Source: Sphingobacteriales bacterium (GTDB lineage: Bacteria > Bacteroidota > Bacteroidia > Sphingobacteriales > Sphingobacteriaceae). Taken from it: DNA of 64,000 nucleotides. A program made the position numbers and the translations under genes. The stretch spans positions 27,290 to 91,289 of the forward strand of contig JAPLFD010000009.1 in assembly GCA_026390835.1 (NCBI GenBank). The letters run 5' to 3'. Shown one piece after another: positions 37,168 to 46,124 of the stretch. Below the pieces are notes generated by a model that saw nothing but the letters and a program-made list of their open reading frames with translations, made no database searches and was not told the origin of the DNA. The first letter of the stretch is position 1; the number at the start of each line of letters is the position of its first letter.

Positions 37168-37175
37168 TATTTTTG
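37168..37175 (+). promoter_or_regulatory. -7 box TATTTTTG for valS
   Basis: Exact TAnnTTTG, 17 bases before the ATG at 37193. No T-box-like leader fits the short distance. Confidence 0.6.
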
Positions 37176-37192
37176 CAGCCATACAACCTAAA

Positions 37193-39814
37193 ATGAGTAT
37201 ATCTAAAACATATAACCCAAAAGAAGCGGAAGCAAAATGGTACAGTTACTGGCTAGAAAAGAAATTTTTTCGTTCCCTGCCCGATGAGCGTGAGCCTTAT
37301 ACCATCGTTATTCCGCCACCCAATGTAACGGGGGTATTGCACATGGGGCATATGTTAAACAATACCATTCAGGATGTATTAATTCGTAGAGCCCGCATGC
37401 AAGGTAAAAATGCGTGTTGGGTACCGGGTACCGACCACGCTTCTATTGCTACCGAAGCAAAAGTGGTAGCCATGCTCAAAGAAAAAGGCATAGAAAAAAA
37501 AGATTTAAGTCGTCAAGAATTTTTAGGCTATGCCTACGAATGGAAAGACAAATACGGAGGCATCATTCTCAAACAATTAGAGAAATTAGGTGCTTCTTGC
37601 GATTGGGATCGCACCCGTTTCACGATGGAAGAATCGCTTTCAGAAGCGGTTATAGACACCTTTATTCACCTATACAAAAAAGGCTGGATTTACCGCGGTG
37701 TACGCATGGTAAACTGGGATCCGAAAGGAAAAACGGCCGTTTCTGACGAAGAGGTAATTCGTAAAGAAGTAAATCAGAAACTATATTACATTAAATACGC
37801 CATTAGCGGAGAGGCTGGAAACTATTTAACCATTGCCACTACCCGACCGGAAACGATTATGGCCGATGCTGCCATTTGCGTAAACCCGAACGACGAGCGT
37901 TATGTTCATTTAAAAGGCAAAACTGTATTCATTCCATTACTCAATCGGGAAATACCTGTAATTCAGGATGAATATGTAACCATGGATTTTGGAACCGGCT
38001 GCTTAAAGGTAACTCCGGCCCACGATTTAAACGATTACGAATTGGGCATTAAACACAAATTGCCCGTAATTGATATTTTAAGTGACGATGGCACTTTAAA
38101 CGAAAAAGCGGAAATATTGATAGGCGAAGATCGTTTTACCGCCCGTAAAAAGATTGCCGTGCTTTTAGAAGAAGCTGGCCACTTAGAAAAAGTAGAAGAT
38201 AATAAATCGCAACTAGGCTATTCTGAGCGTACCGATGCGGTAATTGAGCCTAAACTATCTATGCAATGGTTTTGCAAGATGGATGAAATGGCCAAGCCTG
38301 CATTAGACTATGTATTGGATGGCGAAGTAAAACTCATCCCCGAAAAATTCACCAATACCTACAAACATTGGATGGAAAATGTGAAAGATTGGTGCATTAG
38401 CCGCCAATTGTGGTGGGGACAACAAATTCCGGCTTGGTATTTACCAAACGGAGAGTTTGTAATTGCAAAAACCAAAGAAGAAGCTTTTACTGAGGCGCAA
38501 AAACTAGATAGCACCATTCAGTTAGCGGATTTAAAACAAGACGAAGACGTGGTAGATACCTGGTTTTCTTCTTGGTTGTGGCCAATTTCTGTTTTCGATG
38601 GCTTTAAAGACCCTGATAATAAAGAAATTAACTACTACTACCCTACCAACGATTTGGTAACTGCTCCCGAAATTTTATTCTTTTGGGTAGCCCGTATGAT
38701 TATGGCCGGACACGAATTCCGTGGCCAAGCACCCTTTAAAAATGTGTATTTAACCGGTATTGTACGTGATAAAATTGGGCGTAAAATGTCTAAATCTTTA
38801 GGCAATTCCCCCGATCCTATTGACTTAATTGAGAAATACGGTGCCGATGGCGTGCGTGTGGGCATGTTATTATGTTCTCCGGCGGGCAACGATTTAATGT
38901 TTGACGAAAGTTATTGCGAACAAGGCCGTAATTTCTCTAACAAAATTTGGAATGCCTTCCGCCTAGTAAAAGGTTGGGAAGTAGATACCAACCTAGCCTG
39001 CCCCAACGAGCAAAGCATTGCCTGGTTCGAAAGCAATTTCAACCAAGCCTTACAACAAATTGAAGACGATTTTACGAATTACCGCCTTTCTGAAGCACTA
39101 ATGGGTATTTACAAATTGGTTTGGGACGATTTTTGTGCCTGGTACCTAGAAATGGTGAAGCCGGCTTATCAACAACCTATAGATGCGAAAAGCTACCAAG
39201 CTACACTGAACTTTTTCGAGAATATTTTAAAACTCATACATCCGTTTATGCCCTTTTTATCTGAAGAATTGTGGCACGATGAGGTTTTCGAAAAACGGGG
39301 CGAATTGGAGTGCTGTATTGTTGCCACCTATCCTAAAGTAGGTGCAATTGATTTAGCCATCACCAAAGATTTTGAAAGCATCCAACAAGTAATTTCGGAG
39401 ATTAGAAACATCAGAAACTCAAAACAACTTTCACCAAAAGAAGCGCTTGATTTACAAATTAAGGCCAATTCTGGAATTGAATACCAACGCTATGCAGCCA
39501 TTATTAGCAAATTAGCCAATATTGCTAAGATCAGTTTTGTAAGCGATAAACCGGCTGGAGCCGCAGCCTTTATGGCCGGTACCGACGAATTCTTTGTTCC
39601 ATTAAGTGAGAACATTGATGTCGATGCCGAAAAAGAGCGCATTGAAAAAGAATTGAACTATTTAGATGGTTTCTTAAAATCGGTAGACTCCAAGTTAAGC
39701 AACGAACGTTTTGTACAAAATGCCAAACCAGAAGTACTAGCAAACGAACAGCAGAAAAAAGCGGATGCCGAAGCAAAAATTGTGTTGCTCAAAGCAAATC
39801 TTGCCGCTTTATAA
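37193..39814 (+). CDS. valS: Valine--tRNA ligase
   Basis: 873 residues, standard for bacterial ValRS. It charges tRNA-Val in the cytoplasm. Seen: class I signatures HMGHM (50-54) and KMSKSLGNS (about 531-539), an editing (CP1) domain with TTRPETI and DHDL-type residues (PAHDLNDYE), and a C-terminal coiled-coil arm (EKERIEKELNYLDGFLKSVDSKL, about 812-834) typical of ValRS. The promoter box is 17 bases upstream. The 3' end overlaps by six bases the HsdR-N-like gene on the other strand. Confidence 0.97.
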   Translation: MSISKTYNPKEAEAKWYSYWLEKKFFRSLPDEREPYTIVIPPPNVTGVLHMGHMLNNTIQDVLIRRARMQGKNACWVPGTDHASIATEAKVVAMLKEKGIEKKDLSRQEFLGYAYEWKDKYGGIILKQLEKLGASCDWDRTRFTMEESLSEAVIDTFIHLYKKGWIYRGVRMVNWDPKGKTAVSDEEVIRKEVNQKLYYIKYAISGEAGNYLTIATTRPETIMADAAICVNPNDERYVHLKGKTVFIPLLNREIPVIQDEYVTMDFGTGCLKVTPAHDLNDYELGIKHKLPVIDILSDDGTLNEKAEILIGEDRFTARKKIAVLLEEAGHLEKVEDNKSQLGYSERTDAVIEPKLSMQWFCKMDEMAKPALDYVLDGEVKLIPEKFTNTYKHWMENVKDWCISRQLWWGQQIPAWYLPNGEFVIAKTKEEAFTEAQKLDSTIQLADLKQDEDVVDTWFSSWLWPISVFDGFKDPDNKEINYYYPTNDLVTAPEILFFWVARMIMAGHEFRGQAPFKNVYLTGIVRDKIGRKMSKSLGNSPDPIDLIEKYGADGVRVGMLLCSPAGNDLMFDESYCEQGRNFSNKIWNAFRLVKGWEVDTNLACPNEQSIAWFESNFNQALQQIEDDFTNYRLSEALMGIYKLVWDDFCAWYLEMVKPAYQQPIDAKSYQATLNFFENILKLIHPFMPFLSEELWHDEVFEKRGELECCIVATYPKVGAIDLAITKDFESIQQVISEIRNIRNSKQLSPKEALDLQIKANSGIEYQRYAAIISKLANIAKISFVSDKPAGAAAFMAGTDEFFVPLSENIDVDAEKERIEKELNYLDGFLKSVDSKLSNERFVQNAKPEVLANEQQKKADAEAKIVLLKANLAAL

Positions 39815-40273
39815 ATTAGCGTAAATAGGCAATTCGGGCACAAATTGGTAGCTATTTTGATCCCAATTTAGTAAACAGCAATAATGGGTCAAACCATTAC
39901 TTACCAATAGCCAAGGCACTCGGTGTACAAAATTATAGCGGGCAATTTGGTCGAACGTATCTTGGCTAATTTTTACACTAGGCGCTTTGCATTCTACCAA
40001 CAATACTTTTTCGCCGGCCGCATTAAACACCAACACATCACTTCGTTTTTGCAGGCCATTGTAGTTCAATCCGCCTTCTAATTGAATGAGCCCTTTGGGT
40101 ACTTTTTTCTCTTGAATAAGAAATTGTACTACGTGTTGTCGTACCCATTCTTCAGGCGTTAGCACCAAAAACTTTTTTCGCACTTCATCAAAAATGGATA
40201 ATGTATCTCCTTCTTCCTTCAATTTAAAGGAATAAGGCGGAAAAGCTAAAGGCGTTTGTTGGTACGGGAACAC
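39809..40273 (-). CDS. Standalone HsdR N-terminal-domain-like nuclease
   Basis: 154 residues starting with GTG (MFPYQQTPLAFPPYSF). It matches the N-terminal domain of type I restriction enzyme R subunits (HSDR_N-type) with a PD-(D/E)xK pattern: E66, D79 in RSDVLVF and E94-x-K96 in VLLVECKA. It lacks the helicase and has no methylase or specificity gene nearby, so it is not a restriction system. Such standalone proteins are common in Bacteroidota beside the gene for DNA polymerase III delta. It overlaps the valS end by six bases. Confidence 0.8.
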   Translation of the reverse strand: MFPYQQTPLAFPPYSFKLKEEGDTLSIFDEVRKKFLVLTPEEWVRQHVVQFLIQEKKVPKGLIQLEGGLNYNGLQKRSDVLVFNAAGEKVLLVECKAPSVKISQDTFDQIARYNFVHRVPWLLVSNGLTHYCCLLNWDQNSYQFVPELPIYANL

Positions 40274-40337
40274 AGCGGCTAATTTCAGAAAAAAATGGTA
40301 GAAATGGGGCTAAATAATTTGTAATTTGGCAACACCC

Positions 40338-41244
40338 ATGACACTTGCCGAAATCGTTAGAGATATAAAAGCCCGCAGTTTTAAACCCCTGTATTTAGTA
40401 CACGGCGAAGAACCGTATTATATCGATAAAATAAGCGATTTACTAGAAAATACCGTTTTAAGCGATGCCGAAAAAGGCTTTAACCAAACGGTATTGTATG
40501 GCAAAGAAACCGATATAGCCACGCTGTTAAATACCGTAAAACGCTACCCCATGATGAGTGATTACCAGGTGGTAATGGTAAAAGAAGCACAAGAAGTAAA
40601 ATGGGGCAAAGACGACGACGATAAAAAAGGAAGCGACCCCTGGTTGGCTTATTTAGAAAATCCACTGCCAAGCACCATTTTGGTGCTATGCTACAAATAC
40701 GGGAAATTTGACAAGCGGAAAAAAACCTATCTTAATGGCCGAATACCTAGGTAACGATCTTTCTAAAATTGCCAATGAACTGGATAAATTATTGCTGAAT
40801 TTGGCAAAAGGCCACGAAATTACGCCCGAACAAATTCAAGATAATATTGGCATTAGCAAAGAGTACAACGTGTTTGAATTGCAAGATGCATTGGCTAAAC
40901 GGAACGTAGTAAAAGCCAATCAAATTATCGATTATTTTGCGGCTAACCCAAAAGCAAACCCAATTCAAATGGTGTTGGGCGTACTAAATACCTATTTTAG
41001 CAAGGTGTTAAAATACCACTATGCCATAGATAAATCGCCACAAGGTTTAGCTAGAGAATTGGGTGTTAACCCGTTTTTTGTTAAAGATTATGAATTTGCT
41101 GGCCGCAGCTATAACAAAGCCAAATTATTTCAAATTATTGGCTATTTGCGCAGTTACGATTTAAAATCTAAAGGTGTAGATGCCAGTGGGAATACCACCG
41201 ACGGCGAATTATTAAAAGAACTTATTTTTAAAATTATCCATTAA
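40338..41244 (+). pseudogene. holA: DNA polymerase III delta subunit, frameshifted with internal deletion
   Basis: Two frames cover one family. The first, ATG 40338 to stop 40754 (138 residues), gives the N-terminal domain MTLAEIVRDIKARSFKP...VLCYKYGKFDKRKKTY. The second continues in another frame from about 40726 to 41244 with LMAEYLGNDLSKIANELDK...GVNPFFVKDYEFAGRSY...LLKEL. In intact Bacteroidota HolA about 38 residues separate KRKKxY from LxEFLGNDLSK; here they are missing and the frame is lost, near an A7 run (40719-40725). HolA opens the sliding clamp and is normally essential. Either a sequence/assembly error, an unusual frameshifted product or a second copy elsewhere would explain this. 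Confidence 0.75.
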
Positions 41245-41245
41245 T

Positions 41246-41650
41246 ATGAACTATTGGTTAGTAAAATCAGAGCCCTTTAAATATAGCTGGGCAAAGTTTA
41301 ACGAAGATAAACGGACCTTTTGGGATGGCGTTCGCAATTACCAAGCCCGAAATAATTTAAAGGGAATGAAAGAGGGCGATTTAGTTTTATTTTACCACAG
41401 TAACGAAGGTATGTGCGTAGTGGGAGTTGCCAAAGTGGTTCGCGAATTTTATCAAGACCCCAGCACCGACGATACCAATTGGGTAGTGGTAGATTTAGCC
41501 CCGGTAGAAAGTTTGAAAAACCCAGTAACCTTGAGCCAAATTAAGGGCGACGAATACCTGAAAGATATTTCTTTGGTACGCCAAGGCCGTTTATCGGTAA
41601 TGCCACTAAAAGCAGCCGAATTCGATCGAATATTAGAATTAGGGAGCTAA
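41246..41650 (+). CDS. EVE-domain protein (thymocyte nuclear protein-like)
   Basis: 134 residues that form one EVE domain, a PUA-like fold that recognises modified bases. Seen: N-terminal MNYWLVKSEP, the WDGVRNYQARNNLKGMKEGDLVLFYHS core, and the C-terminal ISLVRQGRLSVMPLKAAEF segment. The domain often occurs in proteins that read or restrict modified DNA, but most standalone copies have no assigned role. It begins one base after the second holA frame, so it is probably translated from the same transcript. Confidence 0.92.
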   Translation: MNYWLVKSEPFKYSWAKFNEDKRTFWDGVRNYQARNNLKGMKEGDLVLFYHSNEGMCVVGVAKVVREFYQDPSTDDTNWVVVDLAPVESLKNPVTLSQIKGDEYLKDISLVRQGRLSVMPLKAAEFDRILELGS

Positions 41651-42175
41651 TTATTCTTTCGTAAAAAGCGCTTTCAATTCGGTAGCATCGTCGGCTTTCA
41701 TTTTACCGGCCAACACCAAACGCAATTGTCGGCGACGCAAAGCCCCATCAAATAGTTTTTGCTCTTCGGCAGTTTCTACCAAAATTGGCGGAACCGTAAC
41801 GGTTTCTCCCAATTCATCTAAAGCCACAAAAGTATAATAAGCCTCATTCGATTTAAACCTCGTTCCCGATGGAATGTTTTGTGCCCAAACATCCAAACGA
41901 ACTTCTACCGAGGTATTAAATGCTCGGGTAATTTTCGATTCAATGGTTACCACATCGCCCAATTTAATAGGCTGATGAAACGATACATTATCTACCGAAG
42001 CCGTTACCACAATGCGGTTGCAATGCTTTTGTGCCGAAATAGCAGCAGCAATATCCATCCAATGCAATAAACGGCCTCCCATTAAATTATGTAGGGTATT
42101 GGTATCGTTGGGCAATACTAACTCATTCATTACTACAAATGAAGACGAAGCTAGTTTAGCAGAATTGGTTTCCAT
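41651..42175 (-). CDS. Acyl-CoA thioesterase (hotdog fold)
   Basis: 174 residues from ATG 42175; a longer reading to 42193 would start inside or before the promoter box. It matches YciA/BFIT-like thioesterases that hydrolyse acyl-CoA. Seen: the hotdog start NTLHNLMGGRLLHWMDIAAAISAQKHCNRIVVTASVDNVSF and a second strand set ending SNEAYYTFVALD. A catalytic Asp is conserved in HWMD. A TATTTTTG box ends five bases before the ATG. Convergent with the EVE gene: the two stops are adjacent. Confidence 0.88.
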   Translation of the reverse strand: METNSAKLASSSFVVMNELVLPNDTNTLHNLMGGRLLHWMDIAAAISAQKHCNRIVVTASVDNVSFHQPIKLGDVVTIESKITRAFNTSVEVRLDVWAQNIPSGTRFKSNEAYYTFVALDELGETVTVPPILVETAEEQKLFDGALRRRQLRLVLAGKMKADDATELKALFTKE

Positions 42176-42180
42176 ACTTG

Positions 42181-42188
42181 CAAAAATA
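42181..42188 (-). promoter_or_regulatory. -7 box TATTTTTG before thioesterase gene
   Basis: Exact TAnnTTTG on the minus strand, five bases before the ATG at 42175. Leaderless geometry. Confidence 0.6.
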
Positions 42189-42265
42189 CACATTTTGATT
42201 GATTGCTTGTTTTTGACATTAAATTAGAAAATTAAGCCTTACCTTAGTTTTAAAAAAAATAATAT

Positions 42266-42841
42266 ATGAAAGTACTATTAACCCTTGCCGTGTTGGCACT
42301 TAGCAGTGCAGCAGCATTGTATTACCTTAATTTCTTTCAAAAAGGTAATGAAGTAAATAACGTTTCCGGAAAATCATTTTACGATTTATCTATTACTGCC
42401 TTAGATGGAAAAACTAAAATCAACTTTAAAGATTTTAAAGGAAAAAAAGTGTTGTGCGTAAATACTGCTTCTAAATGTGGTTTTACACCACAATACGAAG
42501 GATTACAGCAACTACAAGAACGTTATAAAGACAAATTAATCATTGTAGGCTTTCCTTGTAACCAATTCTTAGGACAAGAATCAGGTAACGCAACCGAAAT
42601 AGCAGAATTTTGTTCTAAAAACTATGGCGTTACTTTCCAAATGACTGAAAAGATACACGTGAAAGGAAAAGAACAGCACCCCGTATATCAATGGCTTTGC
42701 CAAAAAGTAAATAACGGGAAAGAAGATGTTACTGTAGGATGGAATTTTGGTAAATTTTTAATTGATGAAAATGGAAATTATGTTGCCTATTTCCCATCAA
42801 AAGTAACTCCTTTAAGCACAGAGATTACTTCAAAACTATAA
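42266..42841 (+). CDS. Glutathione/thiol peroxidase (GPx family)
   Basis: 191 residues. It reduces peroxides with a cysteine thiol; here the active residue is Cys, C71 in ASKCGFTPQ, not selenocysteine. The resolving Cys motif is FPCNQF with C98, and the catalytic Trp motif is WNFGKFLI. An N-terminal hydrophobic stretch (about 2-20) may be a signal or anchor, so the enzyme could be exported or inner-membrane bound. No glutathione synthesis gene is seen here but bshB1 is, so bacillithiol or thioredoxin may be the reductant. The mazG gene overlaps its stop by one base. Confidence 0.9.
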   Translation: MKVLLTLAVLALSSAAALYYLNFFQKGNEVNNVSGKSFYDLSITALDGKTKINFKDFKGKKVLCVNTASKCGFTPQYEGLQQLQERYKDKLIIVGFPCNQFLGQESGNATEIAEFCSKNYGVTFQMTEKIHVKGKEQHPVYQWLCQKVNNGKEDVTVGWNFGKFLIDENGNYVAYFPSKVTPLSTEITSKL

Positions 42842-43650
42842 TGCCCGCCAATATTCCGCCAGCTTCAGCAGCTAGCCCAGCGCCAGCTTTTGAACGCTTA
42901 TTAACCATTATGGATACCTTAAGGGAGCAATGCCCATGGGACCAAAAGCAAACCATGGAAAGTTTGCGGCACCTTACCATTGAGGAAACCTACGAATTGT
43001 CGGATGCTATTTTAGATGGCGATGTACAAGAAATTCGGAAAGAATTAGGCGACCTCATGCTCCACCTGGTGTTTTATGCCCGAATTGCTTCTGAAACACA
43101 GCAATTCACCATTACCGAAGTACTTAATGGCATTTGTGATAAATTAATTTCACGCCACCCACACATTTACGGAGATATTACGGTAAAAGATGAAGCCGAG
43201 GTAAAGCGTAATTGGGAACAATTAAAACTTAAAGAAGGCAATAAATCGGTATTAGGTGGCGTACCCAGTTCTCTACCAGCTCTCATTAAAGCATCACGTA
43301 TTCAAGAAAAAGCACGTGGTGTGGGCTTTGATTGGGAAGAAAAAAGCCAAGTGTGGGATAAGGTAGAAGAAGAAATGCAAGAATTTAAAAACGAATTTAA
43401 TGCCACTTCTACCGAAAAAATAGATCTCGAAAAAGCCGAAGCTGAATTTGGCGATTTATTATTCTCTCTTATTAATTATGCACGCTTCATAAACATTAAC
43501 CCCGAAGATGCGCTCGAAAAAACCAATAAAAAATTCATTAAACGCTTTCAATATTTAGAAAGCAAAGCGCAAGAATTAGGTAAAAACCTCAAAGAAATGA
43601 GCTTAGAAGAAATGGATGTGTTTTGGAATGAGGCAAAGAAATTAAGCTAA
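42841..43650 (+). CDS. mazG: Nucleoside triphosphate pyrophosphohydrolase MazG
   Basis: 269 residues with tandem MazG domains. It removes pyrophosphate from (d)NTPs and can lower non-canonical nucleotides. Seen: first domain CPWDQKQTMESLRHLTIEETYEL (EExxE at 48-52) and ELGDLMLHLVFYA; second domain KVEEEMQEF and EAEFGDLLFSLINYAR. The ATG shares one base with the stop of the GPx gene (TAATG), so the two are co-translated. Convergent with the LolC-like gene. Confidence 0.93.
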   Translation: MPANIPPASAASPAPAFERLLTIMDTLREQCPWDQKQTMESLRHLTIEETYELSDAILDGDVQEIRKELGDLMLHLVFYARIASETQQFTITEVLNGICDKLISRHPHIYGDITVKDEAEVKRNWEQLKLKEGNKSVLGGVPSSLPALIKASRIQEKARGVGFDWEEKSQVWDKVEEEMQEFKNEFNATSTEKIDLEKAEAEFGDLLFSLINYARFININPEDALEKTNKKFIKRFQYLESKAQELGKNLKEMSLEEMDVFWNEAKKLS

Positions 43651-44871
43651 TTAAGAGAAACGAAGGGCTTTTACAGGCAGTATACGGCTAATAAGCAGGC
43701 TTGGCAGCAAGAGCACCAGCAAGCAAACAAAAAGCGTTCCCAGGTTAATACCAATTACATCCATCCATTCTAATTGAATAGGCACAAAACTCATGTAGTA
43801 CGATGCCTCATCTAAGGGCAATACGTGTGTATACTGCTGAATAAGGCCAAAACCCAGCCCCAAAACATTACCCAAGAGCAAGCCCAACCCAATAATATAC
43901 ACCGCTTGATATAAAAATATTTTGCGGATCGCCCAGTTCGAACTGCCTAGTGCTTTTAACAAGCCAATAAATGTGGTTCGCTCTAAAATCATAATAAGCA
44001 ATGCCGATACCATGTTGATGAGCGCTACAGCCAGCATTAAGGCAAAAACCACTTGGGTATTAATATCCAAAAGCGATAGCCACTGAAAGATAGTGGGGTA
44101 CAATTCTTTAACCGTAAAAGCCTTCTCTTCAATAGGTAAACTTTGGTGAATGGCCGCTGCCCGCTCTTCCAAAAGATTAAAATCTTTCAATCTAATTTCA
44201 TAACCACCTACTTGGCTATCAGCCCAATTATTAAGCCGGCGTATAAGCGATAAACTACCAATTACATACGAATTATCTACTTCTTCTACCCCTAAATTAT
44301 ACATGCCCACTACGGTAAATTTCCGTTTACGGAGCGGCTCTTGCACAAAATACATCACCAAGCCATCGCCTAATTTCACATGTAATAACTTGGCTGTATG
44401 CGTAGAAACCAAAATTTCTTTCTGTGCTTGCAGCGTATCGGCAAAGTTGATGTGCCTGCCCGATACCAATATAGATTGCATACTTTTCGCTGAATAGCTT
44501 GCATCGATGCCTTTAAGCACAACCCCCTCAATTTCGTTATTTACTTTAATAATACCGGGCTTGGTGGCAAATGCTTCTACAGAAAGTAGCGTGGAATCAC
44601 TCTTAAGTTGTGCCAAAACTGACTCGGGCAGGCTAAAGCTCGAATTTTCGAGCGAATAATTTAAATCATTTTTAAGCACCTGCACATCACCAGAAAAAGC
44701 TCGTACCTTTTCTCTAATTTCCTGCTTAAAGCCTTTTACAATGGCCAAAGAAAGAATCATAACCGCTACACCCAGTGCAATAGCCAAAACCGACATCCGA
44801 ACGATTAACTTCGAAAAGGTTCGTTTAGATTTTAGGGTAAGACGCTGGGCTAGATAAAAGCTAAAATTCAA
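43651..44871 (-). CDS. LolC/FtsX-family ABC transporter permease
   Basis: 406 residues from TTG 44871, which aligns with the family start (NFSFYLAQRL). One N-terminal helix is followed by a large periplasmic (MacB-like) domain and three C-terminal helices. The layout is that of LolC/LolE, which release lipoproteins from the inner membrane, but FtsX-family permeases also serve other processes. No LolD ATPase gene is nearby. It is divergent from the namZ-like gene across 65 bases. Confidence 0.85.
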   Translation of the reverse strand: MNFSFYLAQRLTLKSKRTFSKLIVRMSVLAIALGVAVMILSLAIVKGFKQEIREKVRAFSGDVQVLKNDLNYSLENSSFSLPESVLAQLKSDSTLLSVEAFATKPGIIKVNNEIEGVVLKGIDASYSAKSMQSILVSGRHINFADTLQAQKEILVSTHTAKLLHVKLGDGLVMYFVQEPLRKRKFTVVGMYNLGVEEVDNSYVIGSLSLIRRLNNWADSQVGGYEIRLKDFNLLEERAAAIHQSLPIEEKAFTVKELYPTIFQWLSLLDINTQVVFALMLAVALINMVSALLIMILERTTFIGLLKALGSSNWAIRKIFLYQAVYIIGLGLLLGNVLGLGFGLIQQYTHVLPLDEASYYMSFVPIQLEWMDVIGINLGTLFVCLLVLLLPSLLISRILPVKALRFS

Positions 44872-44936
44872 GGAAATACTATTTTTTGTACCTTAGCAAA
44901 GGTGCAAATTTTTCTGATAAGACCTTTACAGACCAA

Positions 44937-46124
44937 ATGATAAAACAACTTGCTACAGCTTTTTTTCTTCTCCAATGCGCATATTTTGCAGCAAAAGCAC
45001 AAGTAGCTACCTCCAGCATAAGCCCTGGCGCCAACCAAACAGCAACCTATTATCCAGGCCTTAAAAACAAAAAAATTGGTTTGGTGGTTAACCACACCTC
45101 TACTATTGGGCAAAAATTGAGTGTAGATAGCCTTTTGGCTGCCGGTTTTTTACCAAGCAAGATTTTCGCCCCCGAACATGGATTTAGAGGAGAAAGTAGT
45201 AATGGAGCAAGCATTGCCAACAACATAGATGAAAAAACGGGCATCCCCATAATTTCATTATATGGCAAATATTTAAAACCTAGTGCCGCTGATTTAAACG
45301 ATTTAGACTTAGTTATTTTCGATATTCAAGATGTTGGTGCACGTTTTTACACTTACATCTCTACCCTACACTACGTGATGGAGGCGTGTGCCGAAAACAA
45401 CATCCCCTTACTGGTTTTAGACCGGCCCAATCCGAATGGCTTTTATATAGATGGGCCTGTACTCGAACCAGCCTTTAAATCCTTTATAGGTATGCATCCT
45501 GTTCCTATTGTGTATGGCATGACTATTGGCGAATACGCACAAATGATTAATGGCGAAAAATGGCTAAAAGATGGCATAAAGTGTAACTTAACAGTAATTC
45601 CATTAGCTAATTATACCCACAAAAATCGCTACACCTTACCCATTAAACCATCGCCCAACCTAAATACACAACAAGCCATTTTACTATACCCAAGCTTATG
45701 TTTGTTCGAAGGAACCATCATTAGCCAAGGAAGAGGTACCTACCATCCATTTCAAGTTCTTGGCGCTCCGGCTTTGGAAGGTAAATTTTCGTATGCCTTT
45801 AGCCCTCAATCTATACCTGGAATGAGCGAAAATCCAATCCACTTAGGCCAAAATTGCTATGGGGTAGATTTAAGTAACCAGCAAATTGGTGAACAGCTTA
45901 ATTTAGATTGGTTACTCACTTTTTACAAGGCTTATCCAACTAAAAAAGCATTTTTTGACAATAAAAACTATCCGCAAATGGGTAATTTTGACAAATTAGC
46001 CGGCACGGCTAGTTTAAAAAACCAAATCATACAAGGCAAAAGTGCCCGGGCCATTCGCAAAAGTTGGGAACCCGCACTAAGCCGATTTAAATTGATTCGA
46101 AAAAAATATTTGATATACCCCTGA
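44937..46124 (+). CDS. Exo-beta-N-acetylmuramidase NamZ-like (DUF1343)
   Basis: 395 residues from ATG 44937; the in-frame TTG/ATG upstream (44886) is rejected because the later ATG opens a signal peptide (LATAFFLLQCAYFAAKAQ). Seen: FAPEHGFRGE, the VIFDIQDVGARFYTY motif, LDRPNPNG and the C-terminal YPSLCLFEGTIISQGRGTYHPFQVLGAP motif. NamZ family enzymes remove terminal MurNAc residues during peptidoglycan recycling; that exact activity is inferred. It overlaps fmt by one base. Confidence 0.88.
   Translation: MIKQLATAFFLLQCAYFAAKAQVATSSISPGANQTATYYPGLKNKKIGLVVNHTSTIGQKLSVDSLLAAGFLPSKIFAPEHGFRGESSNGASIANNIDEKTGIPIISLYGKYLKPSAADLNDLDLVIFDIQDVGARFYTYISTLHYVMEACAENNIPLLVLDRPNPNGFYIDGPVLEPAFKSFIGMHPVPIVYGMTIGEYAQMINGEKWLKDGIKCNLTVIPLANYTHKNRYTLPIKPSPNLNTQQAILLYPSLCLFEGTIISQGRGTYHPFQVLGAPALEGKFSYAFSPQSIPGMSENPIHLGQNCYGVDLSNQQIGEQLNLDWLLTFYKAYPTKKAFFDNKNYPQMGNFDKLAGTASLKNQIIQGKSARAIRKSWEPALSRFKLIRKKYLIYP

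Noticed and set aside
40719-40725. Programmed +1 frameshift in holA as the main explanation
   Set aside because: The A7 run could slip, but about 38 family-conserved residues are also missing, so slippage alone does not restore a normal protein; kept only as one option in the finding.
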